Assembly: GCA_014879835.1 (NCBI GenBank)
Contig: JACSRJ010000291.1
Location: forward strand, 1-50,906
From: Anaerolinea sp.
GTDB lineage: Bacteria; Chloroflexota; Anaerolineae; Aggregatilineales; UBA2796
Length of the DNA stretch: 50,906 bases
Direction of reading: 5' to 3'
Shown one piece after another: positions 24,649 through 32,556 of this stretch. Both the position numbers and the translations under genes were made by a program. Position 1 is the first letter of the stretch. Every line of letters begins with the position of its first letter. The notes under the pieces were generated by a model that saw only the letters and a program-made list of their open reading frames with translations, did not search any database and had not been told where the DNA came from.

Positions 24649-25800
24649 ATGGCAACTTTGAAGGACATTGCGCTACGGGCTGATGTCCCCATGTTAACCG
24701 CGTTCCACGCGCTCAATAATGATGAGTCCGTTGATCCTGAGACTCGTCGCAAGGTGCAAGCTGCGGCCGCGGCCCTCAACTACAGCCTTAAGATTACTCA
24801 GATTGATATTGCCCATTTGGCCGATGTGGCCAAAGGCACGGTCTCTTATGCCTTAAATAACAGTGACCTGATCAAACCAGCCACCCGCCAAAAAGTCCTT
24901 GAGGCGGCACAGGCATTAGGTTATCGGCTGAATGTGACCGCCCGCAACCTCAAGACCAGCCGGGCGGGCATTATTGGTTATTCATGGCATGTGGCGGATG
25001 ATCCCAGCCGAATGAACAACCTTTTGGATCGCTTCATCTATCAGGTGACCATGGCCGCGGAGCAGCATCATTACCACTTGCTCACCTTTGTGCAGCCTCA
25101 GATGAATGCCGATGGTGTTTACGAAACGCTCATCTCGACCACTCGAGTGGACGGGTTCATCATCTCTGATGTGGGTTATGAGGATCCCCGTATTGCCCGG
25201 CTTTTGGCCATGAATGCCCCCTTTGCGGCCTTCGGGGGAATGTATACCCCGGAAGCCGACTTTGCTTATGCCGATGTGGATGGTAAGTACGGGATCAAAC
25301 TGGTGATGGATCATCTGATGGGTTTAGGGCACGAGCGGATCGCCCTGATGACCCGGATACCGGGGCTGCCTTATGCTGATGTGCGCGAAGAAAGTTATCG
25401 GACGTGCCTCAAAGAGGCGGGGATTCAGTTGCAGCCAGATTGGATCGCCCATACCCCCAACGTCCTGCTTTCGGCTTCAGCGGCAGCCCAGCAGTTGATG
25501 AACAGCAAACACCCGCCCACGGCCATCGTCTGCACCAATGACTTGATGGCCTTCGGGGCGAGGGCGTATCTTGACGGGGTGGGGCTGAGGATTCCCGAAG
25601 ATGTGGCGCTCTCCGGCTATGACGATGATCCCACCTCAGAGTTTTTGGGGATCACTTCCGTCCACCAGCCCATTGACGAGATCGCGCCGACGCTGGTGGA
25701 GATATTGTTGGGGGAGATCAACGAGGAACCCCTGCCAGAGCGTCAGGTGGTGTTTTTGCCCAGTCTGAGGGTGCGTCACAGCACCGCAGGAGCAGGCTGA
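24649..25800 (+). CDS. LacI-family regulator with two tandem HTH headpieces
   Basis: A 383-residue LacI/GalR-type transcription factor. Unusually it has two DNA-binding headpieces in series. The first (residues 2-49) reads TLKDIALRADVPMLTAFHALNND with ETRRKVQAAAAALNY. The second (about 50-112) reads IDIAHLADVAKGTVSYALNNS with ATRQKVLEAAQALGYRLN and the hinge NLKTSRAGIIGY. The second matches the canonical family better (TVSYALN). A periplasmic-binding-protein-like ligand domain follows (ICTNDLMAFGARAYLDGVGLRIPEDV, ALSGYDDD). The start at 24649 has AAGG eight bases upstream; a longer frame from 24559 lacks support. It is divergent from sugar operon 2 and a 22-bp palindrome overlaps both promoters, so it likely represses both until a sugar binds. 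Confidence 0.9.
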   Translation: MATLKDIALRADVPMLTAFHALNNDESVDPETRRKVQAAAAALNYSLKITQIDIAHLADVAKGTVSYALNNSDLIKPATRQKVLEAAQALGYRLNVTARNLKTSRAGIIGYSWHVADDPSRMNNLLDRFIYQVTMAAEQHHYHLLTFVQPQMNADGVYETLISTTRVDGFIISDVGYEDPRIARLLAMNAPFAAFGGMYTPEADFAYADVDGKYGIKLVMDHLMGLGHERIALMTRIPGLPYADVREESYRTCLKEAGIQLQPDWIAHTPNVLLSASAAAQQLMNSKHPPTAIVCTNDLMAFGARAYLDGVGLRIPEDVALSGYDDDPTSEFLGITSVHQPIDEIAPTLVEILLGEINEEPLPERQVVFLPSLRVRHSTAGAG

Positions 25801-25830
25801 GGGTGTTGTCCCCGCTGGACCTAGTAACAC

Positions 25831-25858
25831 AAAGGGCGTCTTTTGGGGGACGCCCTTT
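25831..25858. terminator. Bidirectional terminator between convergent genes
   Basis: A perfect 10-bp stem (AAAGGGCGTC at 25831-25840, GACGCCCTTT at 25849-25858) with an 8-nt loop lies between the ends of the plus-strand LacI gene and the minus-strand permease. The A/T ends of the stem give short U-tracts in both directions. Confidence 0.7.
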
Positions 25859-25890
25859 GCGCATGGAGTGCATGACCATCAGCCGCGTTT

Positions 25891-26985
25891 TTAGCCCTTG
25901 ACAGAGCCTGCCATCAATCCGGTCACAAAATACCGTTGGAGCGCGAAGAACACGATCAGGGGCACGATCATTGAAACGAAAGCCCCGGCCGTAAGCAAGT
26001 GCCAGTCTTGCCCACGAGAACCAATGAGTTCCGCAATACGCATCGTGAGCACCTGATTCTCACGGTTGCCGATGCCAATAAACAGGAGCGCTACCAGATA
26101 GTCATTCCACACCCACAGGAACTGGAAGATAGCGAAAGAAGCCAGTGCCGGGATGGAAAGAGGCAGCACCAATCGTGTGAAAATTGTTGAGTGGGACGCG
26201 CCGTCAATGAAGGCTGATTCCAGTATGTCTTTGGGCAGCCCGCTGATGTAGTTATACAGCAGGTAGGTGGCCAGTGGTAAGCCAAAGCCGGTATGCGCTA
26301 ACCATATGCCGAGGAACGTCCCGCTCAAGCCGATCTGTACATAGTCCGTCAGGATGGGTTTGAGTGCGATCTGTAAAGGCACAACCAGCATGGCAACAAT
26401 GACGATGAAAAGGAGCCGCCGTCCTCGAAAGCGCATCCACGAGAACCCATAAGCGGCATAAGCTGCGATCAGGATTGGGATCACGGTAGAGGGGATAGTT
26501 ACGGTGAGCGAGTTGAGGAAGGACTCCAGCATATTTTCGCCCTTGACGGTAGTTTGGCCGCCATTGGGGGTTTTGATGGTGAGGTCCTGCCCGCCGACTA
26601 CTTCCTGATAATTCTGAAGGGTAAAGTTGAGATTGGCAGTGAACTTGGTCTCATACCGAACCAGTTTGCCAACGCGGATACTCCCTTCCCAGACCAACCG
26701 AGACCCATCGGCCAGTTTGACCCCGGTTTTCCATTCCTGAAAACTGGCCGTAACCCCTTCGATGGTGATGGGCTTATCAACAGTTTCCCCAGTCGGGATC
26801 GGAAGTTCTGCCACCTTCACTTCGGCAGAGTGCGGGAAGATTGTCCACCAACCAGAGGATTTGATGTCCTCCCGATCCCTGAACGAAGAAATAAGCAGTC
26901 CCAGTGCGGGTATTGTCCAGATAAAGACGATCAGACCCAGCACAAAATTCACGAGGAATGTAGCGCTGCGTTTGGTGATTTTCAT
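25891..26985 (-). CDS. Alpha-glucoside-type ABC permease, operon 3 (AglG-like)
   Basis: A 364-residue MalG-type permease. Between the first helix (FLVNFVLGLIVFIWTIPALG) and the remaining core is an external segment of about 105 residues (45-152), which contains VTASFQEWKT and FTLQNYQEVV. This enlarged loop is a feature of AglG-type alpha-glucoside permeases. The EAA loop is LESAFIDGASHSTIFTRLVLP. The start at 26985 is preferred over the ATG three codons earlier because GGGGAG lies ten bases before it. Last gene of operon 3, 21 nt after its partner permease. Confidence 0.88.
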   Translation of the reverse strand: MKITKRSATFLVNFVLGLIVFIWTIPALGLLISSFRDREDIKSSGWWTIFPHSAEVKVAELPIPTGETVDKPITIEGVTASFQEWKTGVKLADGSRLVWEGSIRVGKLVRYETKFTANLNFTLQNYQEVVGGQDLTIKTPNGGQTTVKGENMLESFLNSLTVTIPSTVIPILIAAYAAYGFSWMRFRGRRLLFIVIVAMLVVPLQIALKPILTDYVQIGLSGTFLGIWLAHTGFGLPLATYLLYNYISGLPKDILESAFIDGASHSTIFTRLVLPLSIPALASFAIFQFLWVWNDYLVALLFIGIGNRENQVLTMRIAELIGSRGQDWHLLTAGAFVSMIVPLIVFFALQRYFVTGLMAGSVKG

Positions 26986-27006
26986 GGTGCACATTCTCCC
27001 CGTTGG

Positions 27007-28104
27007 CTAGAAGGTCTGACGTTTGCTAAACTGCCACAAGTTATAGATCATGACTGGGCTGACGGCGAGCAGCAGAATAATCGCAATGGCCGATCCCACC
27101 CCCTGATTGCCCGTTGTGAACAACTCACGATAGAAACGCACACCGATCACCTCAGTGCCAAACTGTCCACCCGTCATCACCATCACAATATCGAACACCT
27201 TGAGGGTGAAGATAATCACGGTGGTCGTTACGGTCAGCAGGGTGGGGGCAATCCCCGGAATGATAATGTTTACGAACACCCCAAACTCAGTGGCACCATC
27301 TACACGCGCTGCTTCAAGCAGATCTTCTGGAATGCCCTTGATGGCAGCCGAAATCAGCACCATTGCAAATCCGGTCTGCATCCAAACCATCACCATAATC
27401 AGAAAGATGTTGTTGGCGGGTTGTACAAGTCGAAGCCAGTCTTGGGGGGGATTGCCTGAAGAAGCGACCACGGCATTGACCACCCCGATGTTCGGGTTGA
27501 TGTCAAATACAAATTTCCAGATTACCCCAGCGCCAACCATGGAGATTGCCATGGGTAGGAAAATGAAGGACTTGGCAACGCGCTCAAAGTTGCTGCGATC
27601 CGCCAAAATGGCGATCAGAAGGCCCAAACCCACAGTCGTTGTGGTGCCTAAAACCAACCAATAGATGTTGTTGCTCCACGCTTCGATCATGATGCGCTGG
27701 GTGAACACATCCCGATAATTATCCAGACCAACAAACATCGTCCCAGTTTCGTTGTAGAGACTGAGGACAAATGTCCGCAGGGTGGGGCCTGCCAGATACC
27801 AAGCAAGAAGCACCACCGCAGGCCCAACAAAAATGTAGGGTTGAATACGGGTTGTCCACTTGGGGGGTAAAGACTCCACCGCATAGTTGGCCACAAAAAA
27901 CAGCGCCCCAATGCCAGCCACCCCCCAAATAATGGCAAAGATGGCAGTGATAATCTTGGGCGCTTCACTATCACGCAGGAACACAAATCCACCGTAGAGA
28001 CCGATGAAAGCCGCCACCAAGCCAGCCACGGCAAGCATAAAGCGGCGCCTATCAAATTCGCCCCCACCGGAACTGGTGGCACTATAGGCTGTCGTCTGTT
28101 CCAT
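27007..28104 (-). CDS. Alpha-glucoside-type ABC permease, operon 3 (AglF-like)
   Basis: A 365-residue MalF-type permease with an extended N-terminal part. Two additional helices precede the usual core (FMLAVAGLVAAFIGLYGGF and AIIWGVAGIGALFFVANYA), then PYIFVGPAVVLLAWYLAGP starts the canonical region. The EAA loop is LEAARVDGATEFGVFVNIIIP and TGGQFGTE is the later signature. The start at 28104 has GGAG ten bases upstream; the longer frame to 28170 has no such site. A gap of about 225 nt with two hairpins separates it from the binding-protein gene. Confidence 0.88.
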   Translation of the reverse strand: MEQTTAYSATSSGGGEFDRRRFMLAVAGLVAAFIGLYGGFVFLRDSEAPKIITAIFAIIWGVAGIGALFFVANYAVESLPPKWTTRIQPYIFVGPAVVLLAWYLAGPTLRTFVLSLYNETGTMFVGLDNYRDVFTQRIMIEAWSNNIYWLVLGTTTTVGLGLLIAILADRSNFERVAKSFIFLPMAISMVGAGVIWKFVFDINPNIGVVNAVVASSGNPPQDWLRLVQPANNIFLIMVMVWMQTGFAMVLISAAIKGIPEDLLEAARVDGATEFGVFVNIIIPGIAPTLLTVTTTVIIFTLKVFDIVMVMTGGQFGTEVIGVRFYRELFTTGNQGVGSAIAIILLLAVSPVMIYNLWQFSKRQTF

Positions 28105-28247
28105 AAGGGTTTTTCTCCAATTATTTGTGAGTGCTGTGCCCCCGTTGTATTGCTCGTCGCACGATGACATTTAGGGGATGGCACACTTGGATCAGGACTT
28201 TGCGCACAACTTGCCGTCCTTGAGGTTGAGCAGAGCAGTATCCAAAA

Positions 28248-28313
28248 GGGGCGCCATGACCATAGGATGGCTACAGCGCCCCAGTGAGATCGATTCCGCT
28301 CTAGCGAGAGCGG
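28248..28313 (-). promoter_or_regulatory. Two hairpins in the binding protein-permease gap, operon 3
   Basis: CCGCTCT/AGAGCGG (28296-28302 with 28307-28313, 4-nt loop) lies directly after the binding-protein stop. A second stem, GGGGCGC/GCGCCCC (28248-28254 with 28276-28282), encloses a small CCAT/ATGG stem. It has the same position as the hairpins of operons 1 and 2. The rest of the gap 28105-28328 shows no gene. Confidence 0.6.
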
Positions 28314-28328
28314 TGCAGCCTCAAACGG

Positions 28329-29699
28329 TTATTGGGGCCACGCAGCATCGATTTCTTCGAGTGCTTTGTCCAGATCGATTGTGCCGCTTATCCAGTCAGT
28401 CATACCCTTCCAGAAGGAGCCAGAGCCTACTGCCCCGGGCATCAGGTCGGAACCGTCAAAGCGGAAGGAAGTGGCTTCGGCAACCAGCGCTGCAATGCCG
28501 CGCTCGATGTCGCTTCCATACCATTCCAGTTTGGCATCCATGTGGGGGGACAGTGCTCCACCTGCTGCCAGCCAGCCCTTTAGGGACTCGCCACGGGAGA
28601 AGAAGTCCATCACCGCACGCACTTCAGGGCGATCCTTAAACATGGCATAGATGTCGCCCGCAACCAAGAACGGCTTGCCGTATGCAGGGTCGATGGGAGG
28701 CAGATAGAAGAAGGAGTAGTCTTCGCCGGCTTTCACTTCCTTGGGGAAGAAGCTGGTGATGAAGTTGCCTTGGCGGTGCATGTAGCAGCCGGGCGGATTG
28801 TCGAACATGGGCTTCGGGGAATCACCGAAGTATGTACCAGCAATGGCCTGACGTCCACCAAACACAAATCCTTCTGCTAACCAAACTTCGGCCATTTTCT
28901 CAGCAGCCGCTTTGACAGCCGGATCAGTGAATTTCAGACGATTGGCGGGATCCTTGGGGGTTGCCCAGTTATCATAGTTTTCGAGCGAGGTGGTGCGAAG
29001 CATGATATCTTCGATCCAGTCGGTCGCTGCCCAGCCAGTCGCTGCACCAGACTCGATACCGATGCACCACGGTGCCGCGCCGTCAGCCACGATTTGCTGC
29101 GAGAGGGCAATCAACTCATCCCAAGTGGTTGGGATCGTGTAACCAGCAGCTTCGAAAGCCTTCTTGGGGTACCATACGAGGCTCTTGCCGTTAAAGCGCG
29201 CCCAGATACCGCCCATGATGGTGCCTTCTTTGCCCGCCACCATGCTCATATCGATCCAGCTCTGGTTATAGTTTTTCTTGATCCAATCCTGATTCAGGAT
29301 GCCCGTCAGATCGATCACCTGTCCAGCTTTGGCGAAGCGCCCCAGCAGACCGGGCTGCGGGAAGTCCACGATATCGCCTACTGCACCACTTTCGATCAGA
29401 GGGGCGATGGCGGCTTCAAATTCCTTGGAGCCGGTGTATTTGATGTCGATACCCGTCCAAGCCTCAAATTCCTTGATGGACTCATTAAAGATCACTTCGT
29501 CAGGCCCAGTGAAAGGCCCATTCATGGTGACTTCTTTGCCCGCTAGTTCGCCTTTGCAGGCGGATTCGAGTTCAGGGGTCATCATCTCAAACAGCCCTTC
29601 GGGGCAGCCCGAAGTGCTCTGAGCACGAGTCGGAAATCCAACGCCGAATGCAGCGGCGATCAACGCCAGCAACAAAAGGGTAATCGTGAGCTTTCTCAT
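28329..29699 (-). CDS. Alpha-glucoside-type sugar-binding protein, operon 3 (AglE-like)
   Basis: A 456-residue solute-binding protein. Signal peptide: MRKLTITLLLLALIAAAFGV, then PTRAQS. The mature start (CPEGLFEMMTPELESACKG) and the late FRFDGSDLMPGAVGSGSFWKGM resemble AglE-type alpha-glucoside-binding proteins, as do the unusual partner permeases. A predicted ligand is an alpha-glucoside such as trehalose, sucrose or maltose (inference). The start at 29699 has GGAG seven bases upstream; a 40-residue extension to 29819 is unlikely because it precedes the signal peptide. It follows the LacI gene by about 140 nt on the same strand. Confidence 0.9.
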   Translation of the reverse strand: MRKLTITLLLLALIAAAFGVGFPTRAQSTSGCPEGLFEMMTPELESACKGELAGKEVTMNGPFTGPDEVIFNESIKEFEAWTGIDIKYTGSKEFEAAIAPLIESGAVGDIVDFPQPGLLGRFAKAGQVIDLTGILNQDWIKKNYNQSWIDMSMVAGKEGTIMGGIWARFNGKSLVWYPKKAFEAAGYTIPTTWDELIALSQQIVADGAAPWCIGIESGAATGWAATDWIEDIMLRTTSLENYDNWATPKDPANRLKFTDPAVKAAAEKMAEVWLAEGFVFGGRQAIAGTYFGDSPKPMFDNPPGCYMHRQGNFITSFFPKEVKAGEDYSFFYLPPIDPAYGKPFLVAGDIYAMFKDRPEVRAVMDFFSRGESLKGWLAAGGALSPHMDAKLEWYGSDIERGIAALVAEATSFRFDGSDLMPGAVGSGSFWKGMTDWISGTIDLDKALEEIDAAWPQ

Positions 29700-29839
29700 T
29701 TGACTTCTCCAAATCACACACGGATGGAAATGGTGAACTCTTTTCATGCAGCCCTTCGGGTTGAGGATGTTAGGCCTAAAGCCGCACTTGATTTGAAGTC
29801 TACTCTCCTTTCTCCTCACGCGCTAATGGCTGCAAAGGT

Positions 29840-30874
29840 TTATGCAGCACTAATGGACTGGGTTGTGTAACGGACGATGACGGATTGTGGTGGTAAGGAT
29901 GGCGCTGCTGCGGGTTCGCTTTCAGCGCCCCCATGCATACTCAAGATATATTTGATACCCAGTTCTCCACTGAGTTCAAGGTGTTGGGAAACGGTGGTCA
30001 AACCGGTGTGAAAACTCAATTCCAGATTGTCATACCCAATGACCGAAATATCTTCGGGCACCCGAAGCCCCCGCTGGCGGATAGCGGCGATACATCCCAA
30101 GGCCAGAAAATCGCTCATGGCAAAGATAGCGGTGGGGGGTTCAGGCAGATCAAGCAGGGCAAAGGTACGGGTTTTCGCTGACTGGTAGTCATAGGGCCCC
30201 AACCGTATCAACTCGTCCAGCGGTTCGATGCCATGCTTACGCAGCGTGGATTTGTAGCCAGCACAGCGTTCTTCACCAGTGGGCCAGCCGTATTCGGGGG
30301 GGAAATCGTCGCCCACATAGGCGATCCGCGTGTGCCCCAGATTGATCAGGAACTCCGTCGCCAACTGCCCGCCCTCAATATTGTCGGTGCCAATACACGT
30401 CCAAGAGCGGCCCCGAAAATGGTTGAGTCCGGCAAAGGGGATGCCTGCTTGCCGCAAAGCATCAACCTGCATCTCCGTTAGGTCCATATCGATGATGAGC
30501 AGCCCTTCCACGTTTCGTACCTGAAGGATCAAGGCAAGCTGATCATCAAAATGCGCCAGCGAGCTGACGCTGAAAAGGGTCAGTTCGTAATCGGTTGGGG
30601 TCTGGGCCAATCCACGCTGGACACCTCGCAGGCGGTCAGCAAAGGCATAGTAGTTGGTGAAGGGTGGGGTGATTACCCCGATGTTGTGAATCCGAATTTT
30701 GCGGGAGAGAAGGCGGGCGGTGTTGTTCGGGTGAAAGTCGAGGTTTTGGATAACCCCCAAAACGCGCATCCGAGTGGCAAGGCTGACTTTAGGGCTGTTA
30801 TTTAAGACTCTGGAAACGGTACCAATGCCAACTTTGGCTGCCTTGGCCACGTCTCGGATGGTTGCCTTGCCCAT
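29840..30874 (-). CDS. LacI-family repressor heading sugar operon 3
   Basis: A 344-residue LacI/GalR regulator with one canonical headpiece (residues 4-50: [22 protein letters not shown], then the hinge [15 protein letters not shown]). A periplasmic-binding-protein-like effector domain follows ([18 protein letters not shown] near the end). It is the first gene of a minus-strand unit with the AglE-like protein and two permeases, so it probably represses its own operon until the sugar enters. A LacI-type operator and strong promoter lie upstream at 31005-31055. Confidence 0.92.
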   Translation of the reverse strand: MGKATIRDVAKAAKVGIGTVSRVLNNSPKVSLATRMRVLGVIQNLDFHPNNTARLLSRKIRIHNIGVITPPFTNYYAFADRLRGVQRGLAQTPTDYELTLFSVSSLAHFDDQLALILQVRNVEGLLIIDMDLTEMQVDALRQAGIPFAGLNHFRGRSWTCIGTDNIEGGQLATEFLINLGHTRIAYVGDDFPPEYGWPTGEERCAGYKSTLRKHGIEPLDELIRLGPYDYQSAKTRTFALLDLPEPPTAIFAMSDFLALGCIAAIRQRGLRVPEDISVIGYDNLELSFHTGLTTVSQHLELSGELGIKYILSMHGGAESEPAAAPSLPPQSVIVRYTTQSISAA

Positions 30875-31004
30875 ACACCCCTGCCCTTAAAAATAGCAAA
30901 TGTGCTCTTATTGGGGCCCACTATCCTATTCCCACCGCAGCAGCGGTGAGAATGAGGAAGCGGGTTCACGTGTGTAAGTCAAAAATGTCCCTAAAAACGA
31001 TTCT

Positions 31005-31020
31005 GTGGAAACGGTTCCAC
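31005..31020 (-). promoter_or_regulatory. LacI-type operator of sugar operon 3
   Basis: GTGGAAACGGTTCCAC is a 16-bp inverted repeat with one mismatched pair and a central CG, the classic LacI/GalR operator form. It begins 7 bp after the predicted -10 box and thus covers the transcription start. Confidence 0.8.
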
Positions 31021-31027
31021 AAGAATC

Positions 31028-31055
31028 AGTATAACGAGTTTCAAATGGTTGTCAA
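31028..31055 (-). promoter_or_regulatory. Predicted promoter of the lacI-aglEFG-like operon
   Basis: On the minus strand, TTGACA (31050-31055), a 16-nt spacer and TATACT (31028-31033) match a strong sigma70 promoter. Leader to the lacI start is about 150 nt. Confidence 0.75.
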
Positions 31056-31110
31056 GCAGTCTCTTTGAATCGCAGGTCGATTGCATGAAAATCTGGCACT
31101 GGCAGCCGGA

Positions 31111-31170
31111 CGGCGTTCACGTGGTCCCTACGAAAACGGGTCTTTGGTAGGGATGCACCGAGGTGCGTTT
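31111..31170. repeat. Repeat debris with GGATGCACC motif
   Basis: TCCCTAC and GTAGGGA form an inverted repeat, followed by TGCACCGAGGTGCG (another short palindrome). A similar arrangement (AAACGGG, then GGATGCACCTCAG) occurs near 37635-37670. The surrounding 31056-31350 shows no gene, only further GC-rich repeat pieces such as TTTACCCTCATCC. Confidence 0.35.
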
Positions 31171-31350
31171 GCGCCCAGATAGGAAAAATTCATGGAATCG
31201 CCCTATTTGAATCCTGAGGAAAACCCTGAAAAGATTGTTTAGCCCCTGATTGCCGTCCCAGATTTTGGGCTGGGGCGACAGAAGGTTTACCCTCATCCTA
31301 CCGCAGAAGTTAGCGCCGCCCCCTCAGTCCAAAATCGGCTGAAGGGGTGT

Positions 31351-31382
31351 GAAAGCCCTCCTTGTCCAGACGATGGGAGGGC
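31351..31382 (-). terminator. Terminator of the STAND-SH3 operon
   Basis: GCCCTCC (31355-31361) pairs with GGAGGGC (31376-31382) around a 14-nt loop. On the minus strand it is followed by TTTC, about 26 nt past the stop at 31409. Confidence 0.55.
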
Positions 31383-31408
31383 GCAGCAAGGTGTATTGAC
31401 AGGAATAC

Positions 31409-32476
31409 CTAATCAATGCTGGTGGGGCGAACGGTCCAATCGCGGATAATGGCGAAGGATTTTGAATACACCGTCGCCACCCGGCTGGGGCTGGCAGCCC
31501 CCAAGAGGAAGCGGTTGGTCTGAATATCAACGGCCACTTCATCCAACGAACTGAGGGTGATGGTCAAACGCCCCGCCCCAGAAGGCGCAAGCGCCGTCAC
31601 CGCCACGGTTCCGTCCAGATGGGCGATCTTCATCGCGCCCCCGCCGGATCGGTTCTCCATCCAGATCAGGGCAGTGCTGCCCAAACGAATCTCCACATCG
31701 TTGAGGATGATAGTGGCGGTCTGTCCCGGTTTGGTTTGGGCGATCACGGCTGAGGCGGGGCTACCACATTGGTTGTAAGCGTCCACGGCCACATTGAGTT
31801 TGCCTGCCCAGTTGGTAAAAGTGGTGGTGCCAAAAGCAATGAGCGAGACGGTGCCCCCACCAATGCCCGCGACTCGAAGCAGCGCGACCCCTGTCTCCGG
31901 GACGGTGGTTAAGGTGTCAAATTGATAAAGGTCAACAAAGCGGTTCTGCTCTGAGAAGCGCATGTTGCTGGGTGAATACTGCAAACTGGGGCTGCCGTAA
32001 CAGATCTGGTTGACGGGGGTCAAGTAGCACCACGAAGCCGCATTGTGGAGGGCTTCAAAGGGCGCTTCACAGGCTTCTGGATCGGGTTTGGGCGTGACCG
32101 GGTTGATGAAGTAGTAACCGTAATCTCGACGGGTTTCGGAAGTCCAGCCCGTGATGATCTGGTTGTTGCGGTTGAAGCGCACCTGAACAAAAAGGGCCCC
32201 GTTGGCTTCATCACACACGGGGCCGCCAATGACCAAAAAGCGCTCCCCGTTGCGGATGCTGGCAAGGGATTGATTGGTAGCCGCACTGGGGTTAGGGCGA
32301 AGTAAGTTCGAGGTACTGTGGCTGCCTTCAATCTCGCCGATCATGCCCGGTGCAAGGCGAGAGGGAAAACCGGGCACACAGTTCTCCACGGAGGCCTGCA
32401 CCCTTGTGGAAGCGGGCCCGACGGTGGTACAGCCTAAGGTCACGAGGATCACAATCACCATTATTTTGCGGAACAT
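31409..32476 (-). CDS. Exported SH3-like domain protein, operon partner of the STAND protein
   Basis: A 355-residue protein of unknown function with an N-terminal export signal (MFRKIMVIVILVTLGC). The cysteine could be lipidated, but the lipobox is weak. Residues about 35-125 resemble a bacterial SH3-like (SH3b) domain: LLRPNPSAATNQSLASIRNGERFLVIGGPVCDEANG and a GWTSE strand. A cysteine-containing middle region (CYLTPVNQICYG) and a beta-rich C-terminal half follow (IWMENRSGGGAMKIAHLDGTVAV). The start at 32476 is chosen for AGGAG eight bases upstream. It lies 80 nt after the STAND gene on the same strand, so both are probably one transcript. A role as the extracytoplasmic partner of that membrane protein is speculation. 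Confidence 0.75.
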   Translation of the reverse strand: MFRKIMVIVILVTLGCTTVGPASTRVQASVENCVPGFPSRLAPGMIGEIEGSHSTSNLLRPNPSAATNQSLASIRNGERFLVIGGPVCDEANGALFVQVRFNRNNQIITGWTSETRRDYGYYFINPVTPKPDPEACEAPFEALHNAASWCYLTPVNQICYGSPSLQYSPSNMRFSEQNRFVDLYQFDTLTTVPETGVALLRVAGIGGGTVSLIAFGTTTFTNWAGKLNVAVDAYNQCGSPASAVIAQTKPGQTATIILNDVEIRLGSTALIWMENRSGGGAMKIAHLDGTVAVTALAPSGAGRLTITLSSLDEVAVDIQTNRFLLGAASPSRVATVYSKSFAIIRDWTVRPTSID

Positions 32477-32556
32477 ATCTACGACTCCTGCTGTGAGCAT
32501 CACTAAGCTTCAATAGCAGAGACGGGCTATGGGGATACAGGCGAGTTCGACAGCGC

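Noticed and set aside
26554-27459. Plus-strand frame of 301 codons
   Set aside because: Opposite two ABC permease genes; a His/Asn-rich product typical of antisense reading.
30875-31408. A hidden gene in the gap after the LacI repressor
   Set aside because: The gap holds an operator, a promoter and GC-rich repeat pieces. Short frames there lack ribosome sites and any recognisable product.
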